The notes: generated from the letters alone by a model not told the origin. Positions 35,985 through 45,944 are shown, counted from the first letter of the stretch. The stretch: DNA of 64,000 nucleotides from Wandonia haliotis (GCF_039523435.1 NZ_BAAAFH010000007.1:186001-250000), one strand, 5' to 3'. Translations and numbers: made by a program.

Positions 35985-38900
35985 ATGAAATTTTTCTATT
36001 TGACTATATGCATTGTCTCACTGGCATTCGTGGCTTCCGGTCAGTGTGATGATGTCACTCCTTCTTTCTCAGTTGATCAGACTGCTTTTTGTGGTAATGG
36101 GCCTCACAATCTTACCATTACCAATACCAGTACCGGAACAGATGCCGGCACCACGCAGTATGAATGGACCATTAACGGAAGTAATTTTGCTACAACAAAT
36201 GATCTTAGTGCACCAACTGTCCCTCCGTTAACTACTCCCGGAATTTATACGCTGGAAGTAACAGCTGTGGGAACTCCCCCGGCATGTTCGCAAACATTCG
36301 ATTTATCTGTTGAAGTTTTTCCGACTCCCGTTGCAGACTTTACACATTCACCTTCGGGAGATTGCGCAGGAATCCCGGTAAATTTCACCAATACCAGTAC
36401 TGGAACGGTTTCTGGGACAACGTACAACTGGAGTTTCGGAGACGGCGTAACGTCAACCGACGAAAACCCTTCTCACACGTACGCTTTTGGGGGAACGTAC
36501 ACCGTAGCGTTGACAGTTACCAATATAGCCGGGTGTGAATCCACCACCAGCCAAACAGTTACCAATCAGGATATCCCGAACGTGTTTATTTCCGGGGATG
36601 ACGGAGACGGTAACACGACAAACTGTCTTTTACCTGGAGATCCAACAACATCCCAGACTGTCAATTTCAGTAATTTCACCACCGGGGCGGTCAGTTACCA
36701 CTGGGATTTCGGAGACGGAACCACCAGTACAAGTTTTGAACCTTCGCACACCTACAGTACGTATGGAACTTTCCCGGTAACAATGACTGCCACCGGACCA
36801 AATGGCTGTTCATTCTCACAAACGATTGATATTGTTTTCGAACGTTTCGTTTCAGCTTCTATGACACTGGATATTACCGAATACAGCGGGTGTCTGCCGC
36901 ATACACTGAATTCATTGCAGAATTTATCTGTAAACGCCACTCAATTTGTGTGGAATTTCGGAGACGGGACTCCTTCTGTTACAACAACATCGCTTACCCC
37001 ACCCAGTCACATATACAACACGCCGGGAAGTTATACTATTTCATTGACAGCTTCCAATAGCTGTAACTCTGCCAACGCTACGATAAGCCCGATACAAATT
37101 GTTGGCGCTCCCGTTGCCAATTTTAACCCTTCGGTAAGCAGTGGATGTGCACCACAGGGAATCTCTTTCAACAATACGTCAACCGGCGCTTCTCCTGCCA
37201 ATAATTACACCTGGGATATGGGGAACGGAAACGTATACAACAACATTTCAAATCCTCCCCCTCAGAACTATACCAATCAGGGAACCTATCCGATAACGGT
37301 TACTGCCAATAATGCATGTGGTAGTGATAGTTATACGTTTAACATGGTCATTGATTCGATTCCTGTTGCAGAAATTATTGCAGATCCAATTGAAGGATGT
37401 TCTCCTCTGACCGTAGACATTGATAATTTATCAACCGGAAATATAAATTATTACCGTTGGTATCGCAATGGCTCGTACTATAGCAGCGCCGTGAATATAG
37501 GTCCCTTCACGTATTCATATCCGGCAGGAAATACTCCTGTCACACAGAACATAAGTCTTACGGTTGGAAATCAATGTGGTAGCAGCTCGGATGCAGAAAC
37601 CATCACTATACATCGTCCGACACTCGCCCGATTTACACCATCAGCAACAACTGTTTGTCTGGGAACTGCTGTTTCTTTTACCAATCAGTCGCTGGGTGAA
37701 AACCTGACTTTCGAATGGGATTTAGGTAATGGTACCACTTCAACGAGCAGTACTCCGGGAAGTGTTACGTATGTAGCTCCGGGAACCTATACCGTACAAC
37801 TTATTGCAAACGGATACTGTGGTCCGGATACTGTAGAACATACAATTACTGTCAATCCGCTAACAGTGGCTGATTTCTCGTTACTTACACCAGATGAAGG
37901 CTGTTCTCCTCTGACCGTTGAGTTTCAAAACAACTCGACTGGTGTTGGTTTAAGTTATAACTGGACAGTAGACGGAGTCAATTCAGGAACAATGGCAACT
38001 ATTCCGCCTATCACTTTCACTGAAACACCTGGAAACACTCCTGTTAACCATATTATTCGACTGACTGTAAACAGTGCATGCGGAACGGAAACCTTTCAGG
38101 ATACAATCATTGTACACAGGCCTACAGAAGCTAATTTCACGACGTCCGCATCCAGTGTTTGTGAAGGAGACAGTTTCACCTTTACAGATGCCTCTCTCGG
38201 TGAAAATCTGACCTGGGAATGGGACTTCGGGGATGGAACGACTTCCGGTTCGCAAGGACCACATACACATACGTATGCAACCCCGGGGACCTATACGGTA
38301 CAGCTTATAGCTGACGGATATTGCGGCAGAGATACACTTGAAACAATTGTAACTGTCAATCCTTTAACTGTAATTGATTTCACGATTCCCGAACCACAGG
38401 AAGGGTGTTCTCCCGTTACGGTTTCTTTAGCCAATAACTCTTCGGGTACAGGTCTGACGTATGAATGGACAGTAGACGGTGGCTTTTATTCAAATCAGCA
38501 AAGCCCTGCGCCGATAACATTTACGGAAGTCCCCGGATCGTCTTCGGTGACACACATCATCGAACTCGTTGTAACCGGGACATGCGGAACAGAAACCATG
38601 GATCAATCTGTTATCGTACACCCTCCGAATCAGGCAAATTTCACCGTACTACCTAATGAAGTGTGTCTGGGCGATGCCGTTACTGTCACCGACAATTCTC
38701 TGGGCGAAAATTTACAATGGAATTATGATTTTGGAGACGGAAGTACCGCTACAACTGCAGGTCCTCATGTATTAAACTATGCTTCGGACGGGACTTATAC
38801 CATTCAATTAATCGCAGCAGGTTATTGTCCGAATGATACCCTTGAACAAACGGTAGTTGTACATCCTTACCCTGTAGCTGATATTAGTCCTGATGCTCCG

Positions 38901-41900
38901 GACGGGTGTCAGATTCTGGATATGACATTTACCAACAATTCAACTTCAGGAGCCAACTATTCCTGGAATTTTGGCACCAATGCTTCCCCCGCTGCATCAA
39001 CGGCTTTTGACCCCGGAACTGTACAATTCAGTGCTGCGGGAACGGAAACCATTTCTATACAGGTAGAACAAAATGGTTGTACATCAGCAGATACGGTATA
39101 TATTGATGTATATCCGCTTCCGGTTGTTGCTTTTACAACCAATCCGTCAGGTGGATGTAATCCATTGACAGTAAGTTTTACCAACACCTCCCCTGATAAC
39201 GGAACGGAAACATTTACCTGGGACTTTGACAATGGAAATACCTCTTCCGACTATACTCCTGCGGATGAACTTTTTGTCGCGCTTACCAATGATAGTATTT
39301 ATGACATTACCCTGACGGTAACTTCCGGTTCCGGATGCTCTGATTCACTGACACGTCAGGTGATTGTAAATCCACTTCCGGTTGCAGACTTTGACTTCGT
39401 TGAAGATACAATCTGTCTGAATGAAACAATGGTGCTTATTAATTCTTCCATAGGAGCCAATAGTTATAGCTGGGATTTCGGTGACGGAAACACTTCAACT
39501 GCCACAGCACCTTCGTATAATTATACCACACCGGGAACCTATACAGTAACACTTCAGGTTGAAACTGCTTTTGGATGTATGGATGTAATTTCCCACGAAA
39601 TTGTCGTAGATCCTATCCCTGAAGCACTGTTTAGTAATACAACCGAATGTTTGGGATATGGTACACAGTTTACAGATGAAAGTACCGGCAATCCGGTTTC
39701 CTGGAGTTGGGACTTTGGAGACGGAAACACATCCTCTGATCAACATCCTCTGCATCAATATACAGCTGCCGGTTCATTTACCGCTTCATTAACCGTCGAA
39801 AACAGCTTTTCCTGTAGCTCATCAATTGCACAATCCGTTCTGGTAAATACAGTTCCGACTGCTGATTTTTCTGCTTCCAATTTTTGTTTGGGAGATGCTA
39901 CGCAGTTTAATAACCTGACCAGCGGTGCTACAGTAGCTTATGAATGGAATTTTGGAGATGGGAGTCCAGTCAGTACGGTAACTCATCCTACGCATACATA
40001 CACAGCAGTTGGAGATTATTCGGTTACGCTCGTTGCTTTCGGAGGATCTGGCTGTTCGGACACACTGGTACAAACAGTTTCCATCACCGAAGTTCCCGTA
40101 ACCGACTTTACGTTCACGGATGTGTGTCAAAACGACACCACTTTCTTTATCAATCAGACAACAGGGAATCCGGATAGCTATGCATGGGATTTCGGAAACG
40201 GACAAACAGCTACAGATACTGACCCTTGGATGGTGTATACTACGAACGGAGATTATACAGTTACATTAACTACTTCATTTACAAGCTCCGGATGTAGCCA
40301 CACGATCTCACAAACGGTAACCTCTTTCCCCAGAACCAGTCCCAACTTTTCTGCTTCTACCATCTGTTTAGAAGAAGCAACTTCCTTTACAGATCAGACA
40401 ACAGGAAATCCTGTTCAATGGAACTGGGATTTCGGTGACGGAACAGGAACTTCGACTTTACAAAACCCGGTTTACACTTACACTAGTTTTGGTCTTTATG
40501 ATGTCCGGCTGGTAACTGAAAATGCGTTTGGATGTAGCGATACTACTTCGATTACTGTTGAGGTTTATCCTTTACCGGTTGCCAACTTCACATTCGATAC
40601 AGTGTGTTTCAATACCGCTACCCAAATCACCGATCTTTCTACAGATGCGATAGATTGGGAATACAATTGGGGAGATGGTACAACAGTTACCACGGGGGCT
40701 GATTCTCCCACGCATCTGTACACTTCCGACGGAAGCTTTTCAGTCACACAAATTGTAACCAACATTCATGGTTGTAAAGATACACTGGAACAAACGGTTA
40801 TTATTCGTCCTAATCCGATAGCTGACTGGGAAGCCGATACTTCCTGTTTTTCATATTTAACCTCGTTTACAGATTTTTCTACAGATGCTGTTAGCTGGTC
40901 ATGGGATTATGATGATAACGGTAGTACCTCGTCCCAACAAAATCCAACTTATACTTTTAGTACGGACGGTACTTTTGCTGTTTCTCTGATCGTTGAAAAC
41001 AGTTTTGGTTGTACGGATGAACAAACTCAGGATGTTCTGGTACTTCCTCAGCCTGTTGCTTCATTTGACAATACAGCTGTTTGTGCCGGAAGTCAGGTAA
41101 ATTTCACAAATACTTCTTCCGGTTCTCCAATCAATTTCTCTTGGGATTTCGGAGACGGGACACCTGAAATAACCTCTGAAAACCCTTCGCATACCTATGG
41201 TGTGGGAGGTACGTATCCTATTACATTTATTGTTGAAAATTCAGCCGGTTGTGCAGATACGCTTGAAGAAACAATCGAGGTATACACTATCCCTCAAATT
41301 GCATTTACAGCGGATACTGTTTGTTTGTTCAATATCACTACTTTCACGAATAATACAACAGATACTGCACCCATTGCGCAATGGTTCTGGGATTTCGGTG
41401 ACGGGAATACCTCGTTTGCTGAAAACCCCACCTATATTTATCAAACTCCGGGCGTATTTAATGTAACTCTTCAGGTTACGAATGTGAATGGATGTGATTC
41501 CAGTATTGTTGCTCCCGTTCATGTTTCTGAAATTCCCACAGCTGACTTTTCTTCGAATGTTGTATGCTTTGGTTCCCCCACCACCTTTACAGATCAATCA
41601 ACCGGAAATCCAACTCAGTGGGTGTGGGATTTTGGCGACGGAACTGTTGTTGACGGAGGAGCAATAGAACAACATACTTACACTTCTCCGGGGAATTACA
41701 TTGTTACTTTACTTGTTGTAGGAGGAGAAGGCATTTGTAACGATCAAACGTTCCATATTATTTCGGTAAATGAAGAGGCAACTGCAGGAATGACAATTCC
41801 TACTGCTGTTTGTGAAGGTGGTACATTTAATTTTGCTGATAACAGTGTAGCCAACAACGGTACTATCACAACTTACAATTGGGATATGGGTGACGGGACA

Positions 41901-43292
41901 CTTTATTCTACTGCCACTGGAACACATCAGTATGCCCAGGCCGGAACGTACACTATCACACTAACAGTTACTTCTTCGGACGGTTGTAGCAATACTACTA
42001 CAGAACAGATTATTGTCAATCCGAATCCTGCTCCGGCATTTTCAGCTACACTTGCCTGTGAAGGTCAAACCACCCGTTTTACGAATCTTTCTCCGGGAAC
42101 TAATACATCCTGGGCATGGACATTCGGTGACGGAAACGGTTCTGTACTGGAAAACCCGGTACATACTTATACAAATGACGGTACATACACGGTCACACTA
42201 ACGGTGACTTCCGGTGACGGCTGCTCGGCAAATGTCTCTCAAACGGTAACTGTCTACCCTTCTCCTACTGCTGCATTTAACAGTACAACTGAATGCTGGG
42301 GAGAAGCTACCTCATTCACCGATCTTTCCACACTTTCGAATGGTCAGATTGTCTCCTGGGAATGGATATTTGGTACTAACGAAGCGGTTTCGTCCAGTCC
42401 GAATCCTCAACATACTTTTGAAGAATATGCAGATAACTTTGATGTTCAGCTGGTCGTCACTTCTGATGAAGGCTGTACAGATACATTAATTCAGCAGGTC
42501 AATCTTCACCCGGTGGTTAACTTTAATTTTGCACCTGACCGAACGGCAGGTTGTCAGCCGGTAGAAGTACAATTTACAGATCAAAGTACCACCTCGGGAG
42601 CTGCAACTATCATCAGTTGGCACTGGGATTTCGGAGACGGCTATTACAGCTTTGTACAAAGTCCCGCACATACCTTTGCTGATCCGGGAAGTTATGATGT
42701 GGAGCTGACCGTTGTCACAAGTACAGACTGCGAATTTGTTATGCCAATGCCTTTTTCAATTGATGTTTACCCTAAACCTCAGGCTGGCTTTAGTGTAACC
42801 CCAACAGTTACCTCAATCGCCTTCCCTCATATTGAGGTATCTGACGAATCGGTAGGGGCGCTTGACTGGGAATATGCGTTTGGAGACGGTTATTACAGTA
42901 ACTCCGGTAACCCAACTCACACGTATCAGGAAGTAGGTGTCTATTCCATTATGCAAATTGTAAAAAGTAATTACGGCTGTATTGACACGGCTTATCAGAC
43001 GATCGAAGTAACGGAATTTTTCTCATTCTTTGCCCCAAATAGTTTTACACCCAACGGTGACGGCATGAACGATTCTTTCGAATGGGCAGTACAAGCTACT
43101 ACGATCTTCGAAATCCGAATCTTTAACCGCTGGGGAGAAGTAATTTTCAAAACCAATCAACAGGATGATTACTGGGATGGAACCTATAACGGAACTCCGG
43201 TTCAGGATGGTGTCTACATCTGGCAGGTTGAATTGATGGACATGAATGGCGAGTGGCGATTATTCCGTGGTCATATTTCGGTACTGCGTTAA
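35985..43292 (+). CDS. Giant PKD-repeat surface protein with gliding-motility-associated C-terminal domain
   Basis: 2435 residues. A signal peptide (MKFFYLTICIVSLAFVASGQ) is followed by about 28 PKD-like domains of 78-88 residues by my count. Most carry the WDFGDG turn and an HTY...GTYTVTL strand. The tail from about residue 2345 starts FFAPNSFTPNGDGMNDSF and includes FNRWGEVIF and GTPVQDGVYIWQVEL. This is the gliding-motility-associated (CHU_C, T9SS type B) sorting domain. It should therefore be exported by the type IX system and attached to or released from the surface, probably as an adhesin or SprB-like filament. Nearly every domain has one Cys near its start (VC/GC/EC) and one near its end (GCxD). 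Domains 6, 8 and 10 lack the WDFGDG turn. Confidence 0.9.
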   Translation: MKFFYLTICIVSLAFVASGQCDDVTPSFSVDQTAFCGNGPHNLTITNTSTGTDAGTTQYEWTINGSNFATTNDLSAPTVPPLTTPGIYTLEVTAVGTPPACSQTFDLSVEVFPTPVADFTHSPSGDCAGIPVNFTNTSTGTVSGTTYNWSFGDGVTSTDENPSHTYAFGGTYTVALTVTNIAGCESTTSQTVTNQDIPNVFISGDDGDGNTTNCLLPGDPTTSQTVNFSNFTTGAVSYHWDFGDGTTSTSFEPSHTYSTYGTFPVTMTATGPNGCSFSQTIDIVFERFVSASMTLDITEYSGCLPHTLNSLQNLSVNATQFVWNFGDGTPSVTTTSLTPPSHIYNTPGSYTISLTASNSCNSANATISPIQIVGAPVANFNPSVSSGCAPQGISFNNTSTGASPANNYTWDMGNGNVYNNISNPPPQNYTNQGTYPITVTANNACGSDSYTFNMVIDSIPVAEIIADPIEGCSPLTVDIDNLSTGNINYYRWYRNGSYYSSAVNIGPFTYSYPAGNTPVTQNISLTVGNQCGSSSDAETITIHRPTLARFTPSATTVCLGTAVSFTNQSLGENLTFEWDLGNGTTSTSSTPGSVTYVAPGTYTVQLIANGYCGPDTVEHTITVNPLTVADFSLLTPDEGCSPLTVEFQNNSTGVGLSYNWTVDGVNSGTMATIPPITFTETPGNTPVNHIIRLTVNSACGTETFQDTIIVHRPTEANFTTSASSVCEGDSFTFTDASLGENLTWEWDFGDGTTSGSQGPHTHTYATPGTYTVQLIADGYCGRDTLETIVTVNPLTVIDFTIPEPQEGCSPVTVSLANNSSGTGLTYEWTVDGGFYSNQQSPAPITFTEVPGSSSVTHIIELVVTGTCGTETMDQSVIVHPPNQANFTVLPNEVCLGDAVTVTDNSLGENLQWNYDFGDGSTATTAGPHVLNYASDGTYTIQLIAAGYCPNDTLEQTVVVHPYPVADISPDAPDGCQILDMTFTNNSTSGANYSWNFGTNASPAASTAFDPGTVQFSAAGTETISIQVEQNGCTSADTVYIDVYPLPVVAFTTNPSGGCNPLTVSFTNTSPDNGTETFTWDFDNGNTSSDYTPADELFVALTNDSIYDITLTVTSGSGCSDSLTRQVIVNPLPVADFDFVEDTICLNETMVLINSSIGANSYSWDFGDGNTSTATAPSYNYTTPGTYTVTLQVETAFGCMDVISHEIVVDPIPEALFSNTTECLGYGTQFTDESTGNPVSWSWDFGDGNTSSDQHPLHQYTAAGSFTASLTVENSFSCSSSIAQSVLVNTVPTADFSASNFCLGDATQFNNLTSGATVAYEWNFGDGSPVSTVTHPTHTYTAVGDYSVTLVAFGGSGCSDTLVQTVSITEVPVTDFTFTDVCQNDTTFFINQTTGNPDSYAWDFGNGQTATDTDPWMVYTTNGDYTVTLTTSFTSSGCSHTISQTVTSFPRTSPNFSASTICLEEATSFTDQTTGNPVQWNWDFGDGTGTSTLQNPVYTYTSFGLYDVRLVTENAFGCSDTTSITVEVYPLPVANFTFDTVCFNTATQITDLSTDAIDWEYNWGDGTTVTTGADSPTHLYTSDGSFSVTQIVTNIHGCKDTLEQTVIIRPNPIADWEADTSCFSYLTSFTDFSTDAVSWSWDYDDNGSTSSQQNPTYTFSTDGTFAVSLIVENSFGCTDEQTQDVLVLPQPVASFDNTAVCAGSQVNFTNTSSGSPINFSWDFGDGTPEITSENPSHTYGVGGTYPITFIVENSAGCADTLEETIEVYTIPQIAFTADTVCLFNITTFTNNTTDTAPIAQWFWDFGDGNTSFAENPTYIYQTPGVFNVTLQVTNVNGCDSSIVAPVHVSEIPTADFSSNVVCFGSPTTFTDQSTGNPTQWVWDFGDGTVVDGGAIEQHTYTSPGNYIVTLLVVGGEGICNDQTFHIISVNEEATAGMTIPTAVCEGGTFNFADNSVANNGTITTYNWDMGDGTLYSTATGTHQYAQAGTYTITLTVTSSDGCSNTTTEQIIVNPNPAPAFSATLACEGQTTRFTNLSPGTNTSWAWTFGDGNGSVLENPVHTYTNDGTYTVTLTVTSGDGCSANVSQTVTVYPSPTAAFNSTTECWGEATSFTDLSTLSNGQIVSWEWIFGTNEAVSSSPNPQHTFEEYADNFDVQLVVTSDEGCTDTLIQQVNLHPVVNFNFAPDRTAGCQPVEVQFTDQSTTSGAATIISWHWDFGDGYYSFVQSPAHTFADPGSYDVELTVVTSTDCEFVMPMPFSIDVYPKPQAGFSVTPTVTSIAFPHIEVSDESVGALDWEYAFGDGYYSNSGNPTHTYQEVGVYSIMQIVKSNYGCIDTAYQTIEVTEFFSFFAPNSFTPNGDGMNDSFEWAVQATTIFEIRIFNRWGEVIFKTNQQDDYWDGTYNGTPVQDGVYIWQVELMDMNGEWRLFRGHISVLR
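36300..43020 (+). repeat. Array of about 28 PKD-domain coding repeats
   Basis: Units of roughly 235-265 bases, diverged at DNA level except for shared cores such as TGGGATTTCGGAGACGG. Between about 37380 and 38885 the repeat is of higher order: three two-domain modules in tandem. Confidence 0.8.
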
Positions 43293-43314
43293 CGTTTTTT
43301 TCTTTCCCGGATCA

Positions 43315-43347
43315 GTTTGGGGATATAGAAAATAAGCTGTAATTTTG
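43315..43347 (+). promoter_or_regulatory. Bacteroidota consensus promoter upstream of the Gre-family gene
   Basis: TTTG (43315-43318), 21 bases, TAATTTTG (43340-43347). It lies about 280 bases upstream of the Gre-family ATG, so the transcript would have a long leader. Confidence 0.65.
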
Positions 43348-43355
43348 TCGGTACG

Positions 43356-43466
43356 ATGAAAAACCTTTTGGTACATACCGTGAATTTCAGAAAAGGCCTT
43401 TTGCCTTCGTTAACCTATTTACATGATGACATGTTCCTGAAAAGTTCGAAAGAATTTGTTGGGTAG
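43356..43466 (+). CDS. Possible 36-residue leader peptide
   Basis: An ATG 9 bases after the promoter -7 box opens a 36-codon frame (MKNLLVHTVNFRKGLLPSL at its start) ending in TAG at 43466. A hairpin begins directly after the stop. The codon use is unremarkable and no family is recognised. It could be a true small protein, a regulatory leader peptide, or chance within an untranslated leader. Confidence 0.25.
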   Translation: MKNLLVHTVNFRKGLLPSLTYLHDDMFLKSSKEFVG

Positions 43467-43467
43467 C

Positions 43468-43490
43468 CCCTGTCACGACTCCGGACAGGG
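43468..43490 (+). promoter_or_regulatory. Hairpin in the leader of the Gre-family gene
   Basis: A 7-bp stem CCCTGTC / GACAGGG with a 9-base loop, followed within about 20 bases by a run of seven T. It could act as a weak terminator or attenuator. The rest of the stretch from 43293 to 43628 holds only the promoter and the possible leader peptide. Confidence 0.4.
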
Positions 43491-43628
43491 ATCATTTTCA
43501 GAATCATTTTTTTCAATACAACGGAATCTTCTTTACAGATGTGCTTTGCAGTAAAAGTTTGTTGCGTACCCCTTTTATTGTGCGGATCGAAAGTACAGGT
43601 CAAAAAGATTTCACAACATGAAAGCATC

Positions 43629-44003
43629 ATGACAGAACCAATTATTTTAACTACAGGAATTTATGATATGGTTAAGGAACTTCTTCGAAAAAAACGTGTA
43701 ACACCGGTAGAAGAAGAGTTACTCCAGAACGAATTAAAAACGGCAATACAGGTAACCCGAAAAGAACTGCCGGATGATATTGTAAACGTAAACCGAAAAG
43801 TAACGATCCGGGATCATGCTTCCCAAACAGAAAACGAATACCTGTTCGTAGGAACGACAAAATCCAAACCGAGTAAAGGGAAGTTCTCTATCGCTTCTGC
43901 TATTGCTTTAGCAACAGTTGGCCGCAAAACCGGAGATGTAATCGAATGGCCTTTCAAGGAGGGAACCCGAAAAATTGAAATTGTGAAGGTTGAAGTTGTT
44001 TAA
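43629..44003 (+). CDS. GreA/GreB-family (Rnk-like) transcription factor
   Basis: The ATG at 43629 (MTEPIILTTGIYDMV) gives 124 residues; the upstream open frame from 43539 looks non-coding. The C-terminal half, with a strand such as ENEYLFVGTT and then IASAIALATVGRKTGDVIEW, is the FKBP-like GreA/GreB C-terminal domain. The N-terminal part is a short helical hairpin (MVKELLRKKRVTPVEEELLQNEL) rather than the full acidic coiled coil of GreA, as in Rnk. It probably binds RNA polymerase near the secondary channel. Confidence 0.82.
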   Translation: MTEPIILTTGIYDMVKELLRKKRVTPVEEELLQNELKTAIQVTRKELPDDIVNVNRKVTIRDHASQTENEYLFVGTTKSKPSKGKFSIASAIALATVGRKTGDVIEWPFKEGTRKIEIVKVEVV

Positions 44004-44011
44004 CCTTTCTG

Positions 44012-44047
44012 ACGACTCCCCAAACAGTGTGTGCTTTGGGGAGTTGT
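44012..44047 (+). terminator. Intrinsic terminator after the Gre-family gene
   Basis: The stem ACTCCCCAAA / TTTGGGGAGT is extended by GAC/GTT-type pairs, with a 10-base loop, 8 bases after the stop codon. The following T run is weak (TTGTTGTATTTC). Confidence 0.65.
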
Positions 44048-44088
44048 TGTATTTCATCCCTTCTGATCTTGAAAAGAAGAAATGTTTC

Positions 44089-44547
44089 CTACTCTTCCTT
44101 CAGGCGAATGGCTAAAATCTCTCCGGTCGCACAAACTATACCTCGTGCACTTAGTCTCATATCTACCCAAACCTTCCGTCCTTCGATACTTCTAAGCACA
44201 CCTTTTAATTCCAACTCCTCTCCCATGGGGGTAAGGGCTTTAAAGTCCACCTTTAACGAACCGGTAACACAGCGAACGGGAATGGGACCAACCTCTAGTG
44301 AAATTCCTTCTTTCTGACACAAGAACGCAGCAGCAGATCCAGTCCCGTGACAATCCAGCAAAGACGCTATCAGTCCTCCGTAAACACTTCCAGGAATGGC
44401 CGTATATTTGTCTTCGGGAGTAAATGTGGCTCGTGTCTCATTTCCTACTAAATAGGTTTTAAGTTGATACCCTTCCGGATTATTTCGTCCACAACCGTAA
44501 CAATGCGATAAATTTTCGGGGTACAGATCCTGAATTGCTTTTGCCAT
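44089..44547 (-). CDS. Hotdog-fold thioesterase (PaaI family)
   Basis: 152 residues of the single-domain hotdog type that hydrolyses acyl-CoA thioesters. HCYGCGRNNPEGYQLK at the start, PGSVYGGLIASLLDCHGTGSA (the active-site helix with an Asp) and GSLKVDFKALTPMGEEL are typical of this 4HBT/PaaI group. The acyl substrate is unknown. It is transcribed alone, convergent with the Gre-family gene. Confidence 0.88.
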   Translation of the reverse strand: MAKAIQDLYPENLSHCYGCGRNNPEGYQLKTYLVGNETRATFTPEDKYTAIPGSVYGGLIASLLDCHGTGSAAAFLCQKEGISLEVGPIPVRCVTGSLKVDFKALTPMGEELELKGVLRSIEGRKVWVDMRLSARGIVCATGEILAIRLKEE

Positions 44548-44623
44548 GTTTTTACTTTTTGATGCTATTTACTCTAAAGAAAAGCAATATCTCTGAATAC
44601 TACAGATTATAGTTATTGATGAT

Positions 44624-45418
44624 TTATTCACCGAAGCACTTTCTTGTAGCATTTCTTTTTACAAAATAAAATTCTTCATAGGAGTTTCTATACGTATTAA
44701 TCATAATCATGTGATCCTCATTCACAAGTACTTTATAAAAGAAATAGTTCGTTCCGTTTAATTGAAAATCATACCCAGAATGATAATATTCAAAGTCAAG
44801 GCTATCATTAACAATTACACGTTGTTTCTCTATCGTAATGTTTTTTATATCAAAAGATTGGTTGAAATTTCTTCTAATTGACGAAATAGAGTCAACATAC
44901 CAAACTCCTAGCATATTTGCATCAAAAGCTACTTCTCTTAAACTCAAGCTATCTTGATTTATACAGTCAAAGTTTACGGGTAACTGATCCTTGTTTAAAA
45001 AAGAATAATCACCAGGAAATATAACACTCTGATTAGGATATAAGTACCCGTCTAAATTATACACTATACTGGCAAAGCATCCTTTTTTATTCACAGTAAT
45101 TATAAGATCTTCAATACTATCACCTTCCAAAGCAAAAAAAACGAAATGTGCTGTATCAGAATAATTAATATATTTTTCATTCAATTTTGGGTGGAGAATT
45201 AAATAACCACTATTAAATTGTTGATATATGTCATTGAAATAAAAACCCTCAAATATTCTATTAAATTGATCTATTGATTCTTTACCTAATTCTAAATTAG
45301 TATTCTTTATTTTGTAATTATTACTGCTTTTATTATCTACATTTTCACATGAATAAAGTAGTATAACAACATTTAAAATAAACGAATATTTTAAAACTAA
45401 CCTATCTGGAATTTTCAT
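44624..45418 (-). CDS. Orphan lipoprotein in an AT-rich island
   Basis: I do not recognise the family. I place the start at the ATG at 45418 (MKIPDRLVLKYSFILN), which gives a signal sequence ending LLYSC, a plausible lipobox. The frame also extends upstream to 45469. The mature 240 residues are rich in Asn, Tyr, Ile and Ser. DNA composition is clearly more A+T rich than in the flanking genes, which may indicate recent acquisition or low constraint. Function unknown. Confidence 0.65.
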   Translation of the reverse strand: MKIPDRLVLKYSFILNVVILLYSCENVDNKSSNNYKIKNTNLELGKESIDQFNRIFEGFYFNDIYQQFNSGYLILHPKLNEKYINYSDTAHFVFFALEGDSIEDLIITVNKKGCFASIVYNLDGYLYPNQSVIFPGDYSFLNKDQLPVNFDCINQDSLSLREVAFDANMLGVWYVDSISSIRRNFNQSFDIKNITIEKQRVIVNDSLDFEYYHSGYDFQLNGTNYFFYKVLVNEDHMIMINTYRNSYEEFYFVKRNATRKCFGE

Positions 45419-45499
45419 AAATTTATTTACCATCTTTCGGAAATTCAGAAGGGTGTGCCTTTTAAGCACATCCGGATCAGTAAACTCTCTATCAACACA

Positions 45500-45787
45500 T
45501 TACTTTATCACTAGTCTTTTCAACTTCTCATTCAACACCACAGTTTCTTCATTTGTTTCACTTTTAAGTAATATCCTCCACTTATTACTCTTTATTTTTT
45601 TCAATTCTTCTATTCTAGAATCAAACTCCTTTACATTATAACGCCAGAATTTTAATCTAATCATTAACTCAACAGTAGAGTCAGTTATGCCATATTTTTC
45701 GAAAAAAACAGTTTCAAAGTCATCTAAAAAGATACAACTTCCACTTATAAAATAAATACGATTATTATTTTCTTTATTTTTCGGCAC
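45500..45787 (-). CDS. AT-rich orphan gene, possibly 5'-truncated
   Basis: 95 codons from a GTG at 45787. The frame stays open for 22 more codons upstream (KKYPKNYEYETGLIGVPKN reads like protein) but reaches a TAA without an ATG. Either a GTG start is used or the gene has lost its 5' end. The product is charged with a Lys/Glu-rich C-terminal half (RIEELKKIKSNKWRILLKS). Composition matches the neighbouring orphan lipoprotein rather than the rest of the window. No family recognised. Confidence 0.5.
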   Translation of the reverse strand: MPKNKENNNRIYFISGSCIFLDDFETVFFEKYGITDSTVELMIRLKFWRYNVKEFDSRIEELKKIKSNKWRILLKSETNEETVVLNEKLKRLVIK

Positions 45788-45944
45788 GCCAATTAATCCT
45801 GTTTCATACTCATAGTTTTTTGGATATTTTTTGATAAGAATTTGAATTTAGCCTAGTAAAATTGTCCCCTTCCTTAAACAGTCAACAGTTTTTTTCGAGA
45901 AAGTCTCAACTCTCAGGTACAACTAGGACACAAAATAAACGTAA

